Program-made: the position numbers and the translations under genes
NCBI GenBank assembly: GCA_003184365.1
Contig: NKYR01000120.1
Span: 1 to 64,000 of the forward strand
Direction of reading: 5' to 3'
Length of the DNA stretch: 64,000 nucleotides
Source: Evernia prunastri
Lineage: Eukaryota; Ascomycota; Lecanoromycetes; Lecanorales; Parmeliaceae
Shown here: in pieces, positions 22,726-32,982 of the stretch
Numbering within the stretch: the stretch's first letter is position 1
Layout of the letters: the number at the start of each line of letters is the position of its first letter
The notes under the pieces: generated by a model
The model's database searches: none
What the model was told of the DNA's origin: nothing
Seen by the model: the letters and a program-made list of their open reading frames with translations, nothing else

Positions 22726-23160
22726 ACATGTAGGAATAGGGGTGGTCGTGTCCGTTCAGGCGCAGTAGAGATTGCGTAAGTGAGTAGCCTGTTTACGTGA
22801 GAGCTGGGAGGAAAAGCCTCTGGCGCCACGATCAATGAAACAGAGAACCGGCTTCCTGACCTGTAAATCTTATAATAACATGCAGGAATAGGTGTGTATC
22901 CGCTCAAGCACAGTACAGAATGCATAAGACTCGAGTAGCCGGTCTACGTATAGATTGAAGGGAAAGCATCTATCCCCAGGATCGATGAAACAGAAGTCCG
23001 GCTTCCAATTTTAAAATCACATGCAGGAACAGGTGTGTGTATCTATTCAGGCGCAGTATAGATTGCGTAAGCATCGACTATGCTGACTGACTTACATGTG
23101 GATTGAAATGGAATGCTTCTGCATCCAGGACCCATGAAACAGAATCCCGGCTTTCTGGCC
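22726..23160. repeat. three imperfect tandem repeats of ~140-150 bp in the GH16 promoter
   Basis: Copies start at 22726, 22878 and 23019, each with the word ACATG[C/T]AGGAA[T/C]AGG, and each ends with ATGAAACAGA followed by CCGGCTT. Spacing is 152 and 141 bp. Shared inner words include CGCAGTA[G/T]AGATTGCGTAAG and the [A/T]GATTGAA-GG-AA-GC segment. The third copy ends near 23160. The array begins about 90 bases upstream of the GH16 start codon, so it forms that gene's promoter. Confidence 0.85.
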
Positions 23161-25096
23161 TACAGAAAGGCCCATGTTCAGAGTGAAAAGGCTGAGGCGC
23201 TAGCTTGGAACGGATTTGTTTGATGCAATGTTCCTGCTGCCGCTGCCGCTTCCCTACTTTATATCCCCTTTTCCAGATTGTTTATTTCGTGTGCAATTTT
23301 GCTGTATCGACTCCGGGGTCTGGATGCAGGGAGTCGCCGCCTGATTCCGAGTCTTTTCGTTATGCCTGAATCAGGCTGAGATAGAAAGTAATTCTTCGGC
23401 AATCTCGAATCTAGATTCATCGTTTCAAATTCCCGTCCTCTCGTTCACAAAAATGATGAGGGATGTAATATCCGTTGTGCCCGCCTTCATGTAAGGCGGA
23501 CTTCAGGAGTCGGTGTTGGATAACTAAATCTGGCGTTTGTGTGAAAGGAATCCGGAGGCGTAGTCAATGTTTTAGATCAGCATGGAATGTGGGTGCCTCC
23601 TCGGGTAATGCAGACGCCCCTTCCCTTAAAACAATATAGATGAAAGATACATTGCACTCCTGTTTTGATATATGCGCGATTTCATTCGAGTGGGTATAAA
23701 GATTCTTGAAGTTGGTGTAGATATGTAAGTTTGGCGGGAACCAAGCATTTTTAGAGTGAAGGAGCGTGCCGAACAGCCCATGGATCACGAACGAGGCTGA
23801 TGACACACCTGCGATATTATTTCAAGCATTAAGGAACTCTTATGTGCAACCATAAATGCATACTTTCATAAAAAGACACTCAAGGATGCCTACCTTATGG
23901 GCTCCAACAGCCACGGAGGAGACGTCCTCTCATCTCCCCCTCAATTACGTGAGAGCGCCGAGCCTTGCTGTGCCGGAAAATAGATTTCATTCGGGAGGAA
24001 TATATGGGGAGTCCGTGCTCTCGGGTGCCCTCGGTAATCTTACAACGTGCCCTCGCACTTTCGATCAAGGGATTCTATGACTGATAGAGCGGAGTGATTT
24101 CGTGGCTCGATCAAAGGCTCTTGTGCGCTCAAAGATAATCTAACTAGCGCACGCAACAATCTCTCTGCTTCCCAAACTCCGCCTCCATGTCGCTCTCATC
24201 CTGCCCACACTCTTCACTCCTAAAAACAAGTACAACCTCGACGCAAAAAAACTGGAGCAAGTCCTTGCGACTATCCCTTGAGTGCGACCATCCCATAAGC
24301 GGTGCTACCTCCTAACTCTGAAACCAGGAATCCCCAACCTAACCCAACCTGCGAAACATGCTCGGTCCACGCTGCGGCGAAGCCCCATGGCGGATTGAGG
24401 GGGTGCATGAAGATAGGGAACGAGGAAGATTCCTACGTATCTGATTTCGCTGTGCTTCTTATGCCTAATCTTACATGACACGGATGGCTTGGCTGTGACG
24501 CGGCGGGAGTGACATCACGAGTCTAGCGAGCGTCGGTGCGATCTAAAATAAAGCGTGTTCAGCAAATGATGGACGTGCGTGCCTATATGTTACCATGTTG
24601 GAGTCGATGTGATGTATAATTGACATCCGGTCTGTTGAAAAGTGAAAAAGAAAAAAAAGAAAAAAACGTAGGCCGCCGGTTGAGTAGCACACGAACCTGA
24701 ATTCCAAGACAGAAGAAAGCCTCAAGATCCAAATGAGCAGTAAAAGGGACCTCTGGTTTTGAGCAGTAATCACAAATCATTTCCTTTCTGAAGCGAAGGG
24801 GAGATGCAAATCACCGCAGGGCAGGTCATGAACGCAATTTGTATGATGATAATGCTGAGGGCTGTACTGTTAATTGACAAGGCGTCGGTCTCGCTCGACA
24901 TTCAAGCTGTAGACAATTCCACATTCAGAAAGATGTAATGAGAGGACAGCTAAGAAAAACGAAGTGCTCAAAGTCTCTGTGACAGAACGCTCAAAGCGCT
25001 TTCTCATGATTTTTTATGCTGCTTGATAATATTTTACAAAACCCGCAGTCTGCTGGCGCATGCATGGAATAAACCTACACGACACTTCGGAAAACC
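23161..25096. other. intergenic, no gene recognised
   Basis: About 1.9 kb without a supportable gene. Around 24160-24280 one plus-strand frame reads LHVALILPTLFTPKNKYNLD and then stops; it looks protein-like but is isolated and could be a decayed fragment. The rest holds the distal GH16 promoter and the 3' region of the beta-glucosidase gene. Confidence 0.45.
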
Positions 25097-28093
25097 CTAC
25101 CAAGTCCCGCTCAACGACAAATTCCTGGAGCTCGTACCAACCGCAATGACAATGGCTCCGTCGGGCATAATCCAATTCTGATAGCCAACGCTCCAATAAC
25201 TCAGGTCCCTCCTCGTCAGGCGGACATCTACTTTCGTCGTGTCCCCTGCAGCGAGTTCCACCTTCTCAAAACCCCTCAGTACCCTAACGGGAAAGTCTAT
25301 TTTCCCTCCCGTGCTGGCGTCAACCACATCGTCCGGAAAAGAAACGTAGACCTGTACGACTTGCTTCCCTGTGCGGTTGCCCGTGTTCTTCAGGTCAACC
25401 GAGACAAGAATGTGCTCGTCGTAAAGCGAAGGATTACCGCCTTCGCCACCGCCAGCAGGCGATTGGACTTGGTGGTCATTGTAGCCAGGCGGATAGGGGT
25501 AAGGGTCGACTTTGATTTCTTTGGTAGAGTTGATGTAAGGGTATATGCGATCTTTCAGCTTCCAGAAGTTGTCGGGGAACAGCGCAGACGATGGGTCAGG
25601 GATGTCGGTGGAATATGTAGGAGGTATCACTGCCTCGTCAGGGCGCGGCGAAGGGAATGGCGACTTGGGTTTAAGAGTTGTGAGAGCGAGGTTTGAGAAT
25701 GTAAAGGTAGTGTATGAGAGGCCGAAGCCGAACTCGTAGCGTGGAACGATGGAATGGTTGTCAAAGTGTCGGTAGTCGATGAGCAACCCTTCCTTGAAAT
25801 CTTGCTGCGGTGCGAGACCATTGGGTCTATACATAATCTGTCCGCCAGGTCCATAGTCGGATAGGGTTTTACCCACTGTGTAGGGTAGGCGTCCGCTCGC
25901 ATCCACCCGGCCAAACAGAACGTCGGCAATGGCGTTGCCGCTTTCTTCACCTGGAAGATTGGCAAGGATGACAGCTTTGACTTGGGGAAGATCGATCCAA
26001 CGTTCAAGAACGACAGGGCCGACGGCATGAACAATAACGACAGTTTGAGAACACTCTTTGGCAACCTTCTTCACAAGTTCATCTCCTCCTTTCTGAGGGA
26101 ATAAATCGTTTCGGTCTGTGATACCTTTCCAAGTTATGTAGCCTTCGCCTGCATCTGAATTAATAAAGACCAAGCATAGATCTTGACTGCCTTGTGTGGA
26201 AGGCCAATTCTTGGGCAGGTCATTGGTCAATGTCGCTGTGATATCAACAGAGTCGAGATCAAAAGATGATTCTAAGGCCTCGATTGGCGGAACTAGGTAA
26301 GGGAAGTCTACGGCACCGCTGCCCCATCCTGAAGCTAAAGTACCAACATTGCAGCCTCGGTCAGGACAATCGTTGGGTCCGTTCGGATTAGATCCTGCGT
26401 CTTCACCAAAGACCCCGACCTTGTAATTACCAGTACCATGGGGCTGATACTGGTCAGTCCAGCCTTTGGGATCTAGTGGTAGTATGTTGTCCTCATTCTT
26501 GACAAGGACAGTGCCCTCGGCGGCGACCTCTTGAGCCAAACGCCCATGAAAGTCGTTGCCTTGGCCCTGGACATCGATGAATTGATTAACCACGGCAGTT
26601 GTGGGATCATCGCTACCATCATGGATCTTTCCGACCTTGTCGTTTGTCCAGGACGAGAAATTTGGTCTGCCGTCACCTTCAGGAGGAAGATTAGGCCAGC
26701 GGGCCTTGTCATCTTGACCGAGTTGATACCAGGCAGCAACAACACGCGTAGTCATATCGTCCAATCTCTCAATCGGTAACGAGCCATTGAGCACCGCTCG
26801 GGTGAGATGGGGACCAAATAAGGAATCTCCATTCTTCCAATAAAGACCGTCGCCAGGCATCGTCATATCGAGACCAGCTAAGGCACTCGCTACTCCGCTC
26901 CGTTGAGCCAACCAATCGGACTGGACAAATCCTTGGAAGCCCAATTCATCCTTTAAAATGCCGTTCAACAGCTTGCTGTTCCCGCAAGCATAAGAGTTGT
27001 TGACCATGTTGTAGCTGCACATGACGCTTGCGACACCAACTCTGATACTGTCAGCGAAGGGCCACAAGTATACTTCGTGCAACGCTCGATCGTCAATGTT
27101 TGAGGATATAGCATGTGGGGTCAGCCATGCATTAGCTTGTCGGAAATGCTCCTGCTCATTCGCGATGTAGTGTTTTGCCGTGGCCATCACGCCTTCGTCT
27201 TGGATACCTTTGATAGTCTGGGCAGCCGCGATGCCTTGTAGCACAGGGTCCGGGCCAAACCCTTCCCAATTCCTCCCGCCAGCGGGCATTCGTCCAAGGG
27301 GTCCCATCGAGGGCCCCAAAAGTACATTCACACCTTTCAGCCGATGCTCAAGCCCTAGCGCCCTCCCCCTTTTGTACATTAGATCTTTGTTCCATGTGGC
27401 TCCAACAGTGATACCAGCCGGCCAAGCGGTGGCATGATCTGCAAATCGGATACCGAGGGGCCCGTCTTGTAGACAAAGAGGTGGAAAGCCCACGCCATCC
27501 GCAGGTGCAGTGTTACCAACACAAAGATCCTGTGCCCAGCCGGTCCCCGTGGTGATATTTACCTTCTCAGGTAACGACATCTTGCTGACCATAGCTGCCG
27601 CTTTCTTGTAGCTCTCTTCCCACGGTGCCAGGCTCCCTCCCTTTGGCGAAGGGTACCAGGGCGGTGACTGGCCATCTACCGGGGTAGCTTTCCTCCATAC
27701 CCATGTTCCCATTGCCAAGAGACCTAGCAATCCTCCTAACAATATTGTTATGATCAAAAGACATGGTTTCTTCCGAAGCACTCCTCCTTTCCTTTTTGCC
27801 TTGGGCAAGCCTGGGTATCCCTTCTCCTTCTCCTCCTCCTCCTTCTTCCGTCTCGAAAGCGACGGTGACCATCCACCCCTTGGTCGCGGTGCTGGTACAT
27901 CATCTAGTAGCTCCAGCTCATCAAGATCCAGCTCGGATGAGGAACGCTCGCTACCGAGTGACCGGCGGTAAGGCCTGATAGCTTCATGGTCGAGGAGGCC
28001 TTCTCGGCTGCTGGCAATTTCTGCTGCACGGGTCATAGTGCTGGTAGCTGTAGGCTTTCTATCATGCTTTGTAGGTCTGTTACTTACACTCAT
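25097..28093 (-). CDS. membrane-anchored GH3 beta-glucosidase (bglE/F-like)
   Basis: One long exon. With the ATG at 28093 it codes for 998 residues; the in-frame ATG at 28036 would give 979. The frame is open further upstream to 28234 but without an ATG. Near the N-terminus are an acidic SSSELDLDELELLDD stretch, a basic EKEKGYPGLPKAKRKGG stretch, and one transmembrane helix (PCLLIITILLGGLLGLLAMG), giving a type II membrane protein with its catalytic part outside. GH3 signatures follow: QDGPLGIRFAD, LLGPSMGPLGRMPAGGRNWE, ATAKHYIANEQEHFR, and the nucleophile Asp in GFVQSDWLAQRSG. The C-terminal GH3 and fibronectin-III-like domains are complete, with VQVYVSFP and LRGFEKVELAAGDT. It should hydrolyse terminal beta-glucosyl residues at the cell surface. 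Size and topology match Aspergillus bglE/bglF-type enzymes, but I do not assign the symbol. A GTAAGT just after the ATG at 28093 could be a donor, in which case the start structure would differ. Confidence 0.9.
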   Translation of the reverse strand: MSVSNRPTKHDRKPTATSTMTRAAEIASSREGLLDHEAIRPYRRSLGSERSSSELDLDELELLDDVPAPRPRGGWSPSLSRRKKEEEEKEKGYPGLPKAKRKGGVLRKKPCLLIITILLGGLLGLLAMGTWVWRKATPVDGQSPPWYPSPKGGSLAPWEESYKKAAAMVSKMSLPEKVNITTGTGWAQDLCVGNTAPADGVGFPPLCLQDGPLGIRFADHATAWPAGITVGATWNKDLMYKRGRALGLEHRLKGVNVLLGPSMGPLGRMPAGGRNWEGFGPDPVLQGIAAAQTIKGIQDEGVMATAKHYIANEQEHFRQANAWLTPHAISSNIDDRALHEVYLWPFADSIRVGVASVMCSYNMVNNSYACGNSKLLNGILKDELGFQGFVQSDWLAQRSGVASALAGLDMTMPGDGLYWKNGDSLFGPHLTRAVLNGSLPIERLDDMTTRVVAAWYQLGQDDKARWPNLPPEGDGRPNFSSWTNDKVGKIHDGSDDPTTAVVNQFIDVQGQGNDFHGRLAQEVAAEGTVLVKNEDNILPLDPKGWTDQYQPHGTGNYKVGVFGEDAGSNPNGPNDCPDRGCNVGTLASGWGSGAVDFPYLVPPIEALESSFDLDSVDITATLTNDLPKNWPSTQGSQDLCLVFINSDAGEGYITWKGITDRNDLFPQKGGDELVKKVAKECSQTVVIVHAVGPVVLERWIDLPQVKAVILANLPGEESGNAIADVLFGRVDASGRLPYTVGKTLSDYGPGGQIMYRPNGLAPQQDFKEGLLIDYRHFDNHSIVPRYEFGFGLSYTTFTFSNLALTTLKPKSPFPSPRPDEAVIPPTYSTDIPDPSSALFPDNFWKLKDRIYPYINSTKEIKVDPYPYPPGYNDHQVQSPAGGGEGGNPSLYDEHILVSVDLKNTGNRTGKQVVQVYVSFPDDVVDASTGGKIDFPVRVLRGFEKVELAAGDTTKVDVRLTRRDLSYWSVGYQNWIMPDGAIVIAVGTSSRNLSLSGTW

Positions 28094-31000
28094 GAAGGTT
28101 AGAGGTTGTACACGATCGTTAATTGTTGCTCGTTGCTTGCCTTGATTTCTCGGGTTCGGATTTAAGTTTCTAGTGCCGGAGTTGTCCCCGTAGCTTGTAT
28201 TTGCCCCTATTACGCTGTTCCACAATTTCTTCAAAATCTTCGACTTGCTGTTGCTGCAGGGAAACAGTACATTAGTGAGTCTGAAGTCTCAATTCTCTCC
28301 TCAAATCTCTGTTCTTGACGAGCAAAGGGCCGTTACATGACGGGGTTTGAGTAATTTATCCCATATGATGATCTTGAACCAGAACAAATAGTATCACAAG
28401 CTTCAGTCCCAAACGGCTACGCACTCATCTTCCCCAAAGCAACGAGGAGGGCGGTCGAGTCGCAGACGCGGAGCAAGCATACCGTCAGAAAAAAAAATGA
28501 TTTTCTATTGTTAGGCCCGGTGCAGCCAACTCGCTGTGGTGACCTTCAAGCAGAGACGGCCGTCTCATGCCAACTTGAAGCCCAAGTCGGTCCCGAGTCT
28601 GTCTTGCGAAAGACGGTAGAGAGCTGAGGGACAGCGGTACACTAGTTACATAGAGTAGACGACAATCGTCTCAAACTGAGAGGCAGCCGTCCCTTCACAG
28701 CCACCAGAAACCGCCAGGCCGCCTTCAAAAATGACTCTGCCCGATCTTTGCCTCATCGGCTTTTCCTATATCACATTCCGAATCTTGATTACCGCGTCTG
28801 TCATTTACATTTCCTGCACGTCATGGCCTCTAGATCCCCTTCACTGCTCTGAGCAGCCTGGCCCAACTCAGCTGGTGTGTACATTGCGTATTACTCGTAC
28901 ACGGCAGTGAAATGCTACACGCAATCAGGAAAGCGTCGGATTTGCCGTCATAGCGCCTAGTAGTTATTGCGAGAGCATCAAGAAAAAAGAAAGACGTCTG
29001 TCGCCTTAATGTGCACGCCATCAAGTTTACAGACAGTTTCGAATCTTCTGCCTATGGGAGCGAGGCTAGTCACCAACTCGGCGGTAAGTAGACGTTTGAT
29101 GAAGCCAAAGTATCCGCTGTGAAACCAACAAGATCAGTCAAAATCAAGAACCTACCCTCATAACGCACTGACTGCGTACCTTCCGAGCCCCGTTTCCTCC
29201 TCTCGCAAAAGCATCACTTCGCTACATTTATTAAGGATTGTAATGGTAGCTATCTTCGAAACCAATGCTGTACAAAGCCGCCATCAGCTGCTTTCACGAT
29301 CTCCGTGCTGTTGTCTGGGCCGCTCCGCCACCATGCGCCGCTTTCATCTCGCGCCAAAGGTACGGAAGCGAAGTGGGTCATTGGCTGAATTGCGTTGATT
29401 TGCGTCTTCTAGTAGGAAAGTATTCGTTGATCTCGAACACGACATCCCGTCACAAAGCGTGGTACCGAAGCTGGGGCAGTGAGGTTCGAGAGAATCAGGA
29501 CCTAGTGTATTGGCTCAAATGGGATATGCTAAGGAGAATATCATATCTTTGCTGAGTGCTTGAAGAGGGAGAGACAAGGCGGAGACTGGACAGAGACCGT
29601 GAGATTGTAACATAGAAGAGCAAGACTGGCCATACGGCCCTCATCTTGAGATACAGATGTCATAGGGTCTCAGAGCAATTACTTGATTGATACTGCGTAG
29701 GAACTGCAAAATGTGCTCGCGACGCCATGCAGAGGCGGATACCGCCACCAGCATTGGCAAATTCTGCGACACCCACACATACACCCACAAATGGTCGACC
29801 GCGAGATCCTTCACTTCGTCGGCTGGTCTTTCGCTATCGCAAAGCGCACCCAATGCAGGGGTTGGAGAGGGGCAATTTATGCTATTGTAAAGCACAGACA
29901 GAATGAACCGAGACGCACTTCTGACACAGATCTACAACTGAATGAAGACCGTGCTCTTATACCCTATGCGAACACCTGCAAAAGATGCTGCTTGAGGGCG
30001 GCGAAATACCGAAATTATAGGGGAGGTGCGTACATTTGCAGATGCACACCGCCACATGAAGCCCGGTATTCCTCAGCTCCGAGGTGAGTACATAGCTGTC
30101 ACCTGAACAGTCAGATTAGTTTGAGAAGCTCCATGGTGACAATGATTATCTAGTCAAGCTCGTCATGTCGCGGACGATACCGTTAACGCTCATATCTGAT
30201 GTGGTTACAAATTGGTCAACTCCGTGGCCCGTTATCTTTCGCAACAATTCCTGGGGGACAAGGATAATGAGACTAGAGAATTTGGCGGCGTTGAGCCGTT
30301 CGCGGTTTCCTCGTTGCGAAAGAGACAGCTCAACCTATTAAGGAGTGGCTCAACGCAGCTTCTCTACCTAAGAGATAGTCAAACCTGGAGTCTGGTGGCA
30401 CAGCTGGCTGCGACAGGTTTCATATTCCTTCGACAACATCTCGCCAGGTGCTCTACTTTGTTGGAAATTCATGAAGACGCGAGAAATTGAGATGCATGGG
30501 GAGCTTCATATCGACTGTATAGAGGAACGCTCCCGATGGGCCTTTTTGTGGACCAGCATGCTCCATAACGTATACATACCTAGCAAAGGAATAGGATCAA
30601 TGCGTGCATATGCAGCTGCATGCCAAGACTTATCCGACAGCCGGAGAGCCGATTTCCGTCGATCGCTGCCAGGGTTCGTATCTGAGACGTGGCCTGCGCG
30701 GCGTAAATTTAGACCCGTTGGAACTTGATGAATGGTTATGCTACCAACGGCGGGTGAGGCCGCGTTTGGGGTTGAGCACGACACTTTGGTTTTGAGTTCA
30801 TGGCCGAGGTTGCATTGACCTTAGCGGATGATGCTGTAGGTTCACGTTGTGCATGTCAACTTCACATGAGGAAGAGTCAACTCGCCGCTGTCGTCGTTAT
30901 TACTTGCCTGGGCTCGCTAGAAAGTAAAATCTGGGCTTAATCTTATGTTGGAGATTGGTGTAGAGAAGCGGTCTGTGATAGCGATAACCTATCCAAATTG

Positions 31001-32982
31001 GTCGTCGTGTTTCCAGTTGAGTGTGGTAGATGTTGGGGTGGGGTGGATTTGTGCCTTTGATCCCAAATTCCTACTCGTAAATTCTGTTTTTTGTTGTGGC
31101 CGAAGTGACACCTAGGAATCGAGTCACGGTATAGATTGATGTCCTCTGTCATTAGCAGGTAATTTCATTGGCCGTTGTAGACGACTAGACCCAATGATGT
31201 GGCGTAAACACGAGGCAGACTCGACGGGCCTTTAGGTGAATACGATGGCTCCTTCATTATTGTCGTGTTCCATTTCTTTCGCATCACCTGGACGTTTGGA
31301 ACTTTGAGGAATCAGCAGGCTGGAATGAGTACGGTAGGTACCGCAAAAGTACTGGCCATCACGTCCAGTCCTTTACTTTCTCTTGTCGCTAAGTGGCGGC
31401 AGTGAGGGAGAATGTTCTCGGACTCTCGCATCAAGCGCGCCTGTTGACTCGTAAAAGTGCAAACCACCCCACCACGAGTGACGTTTATAGGCGATTCGGA
31501 ACTATTATCGTGGGGGGCACTCGCCGTTGGAAGAGATTGTAGCTTTAAACTAGAACCTAGAGGGACCACGTGCGAATTGAGGAGGGGATTTTCTGACTGG
31601 TCGGCCAACATTCGTGTTCCATCTGGGTTACTTTTCGACGACACGGCACGACGCCTGCAAGTGGCAACCTTAAGCAATGTGGCTATAACTTACAAGACGG
31701 TAAGACGCTTGTCAACTGACTCAGTTCGATGCTCTAATTAATATTAATAAGAACTTGCACACCGTCTCCAGTCTTGCGCATCAATGAGACTTTGGGCTTT
31801 AGGCTGTCAGCCCAAAGATTCACCCGCATGTCACGGTATCCGCACCTCGGATCCAAAGCACCTTCGATTGGCACAGATTGTACCTCACTTGCTTATACGT
31901 TCTTCCGTCATTTCGTACCAAGGCGTGAGCGTGCTGGGTCCTCGCAGTGGCAATTGGAGTACGTAGGTAGGAGATTCATGACTGTATCTTGTCTCCGAGT
32001 ACCTATCATCAATCTTGAACCAGGAATTCCATGCTCACCTCATTGTTCAAAATAGCAGATAGATTGTACGTACCATAATAAGGTAAGCATCGTTGGAGAC
32101 GCTTGAGGCTAGGAAGAAGTAACTCTGAGTGAGATTTGCGGTACAAAGATACTTGAAAGGGAGATCTAAACCACAAGTAGTCTAGTGTGTCGCACCTGCC
32201 GCAAATATGAAACCATCAAGCGGGAATTTCACTTTTCCTCTCCAACCAACTTTCTTTCTCTCTTGCGGGGGCCATTTTTGATGCGAAGCTGCCAAACAAC
32301 AATCCTCGCCGCAGCAGCCTCCACACCAAAAATGATCCTCTCCAAGGCTTCCAACTGCCTTTACCAATTAGCATCCCTGCTCTCTCTTGGCAACCTTTCA
32401 GCAGTAGGCTGGTTTCAGGACTGCATAATGCGCCGAATCCGCCGATCCGCTGAGGCAGTCCTGGCGAGACGGTCACTGCTATGCCGTGTGCACTGTCAGA
32501 TCGCACCATCAAAATGCCCATCGCAAAGACTAGAACCACGCGCAAAAGCACGAGTGTTCTTCTTCTGCCGACCTGTTGGCCACCATCCTTCTTTATCTCT
32601 CTGAATACCTTCAATAATCTTCTCGTTCGTTGATGCTGACTGTGGTGTGGTTTGATACTTTCAACCAACTTGATGTTGCAGCGGCAGAGAGCTTAAGGCC
32701 TAATTCCGGCGCAACTCTACAGCCTCACACGAGATCCCAAGAATTCGGATACTGGAAGAACAGAGAAGTCATACGGCAATAATAGAGCTCGTACGCTCTT
32801 GCGCACAATCAGACGAAAAGGTGATGAGCTCTCGGAATAATATATGTGAGTTCGATCATCTCATTGTTGGGCTGAGTGCAGGTATGCGGTTTGATCGTTG
32901 CTGATGTGGGCTGTGCCGTCCATTAGAAATATTCCAATTTCCGAGTCACGGTACTACCAACAAGTTCTCCCCCACCACCAAC
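28094..32982. other. large gene-poor stretch
   Basis: Nearly 5 kb with no supportable gene. The first few hundred bases are the beta-glucosidase 5' region and the last few hundred the promoter of the UBA-protein gene. Frames of up to 150 codons occur on both strands (for example minus 32216-32668, plus 29713-30087), but none shows a motif, biased composition or in-phase splice sites. I see no long repeat or transposon. A fast-evolving or decayed gene could be hidden here. Confidence 0.45.

Noticed and set aside
32216..32668. A 150-codon minus-strand frame upstream of the UBA-protein gene.
   Set aside because: No recognisable motif, and the plus strand over the same bases is equally open; I could not support it as a gene.
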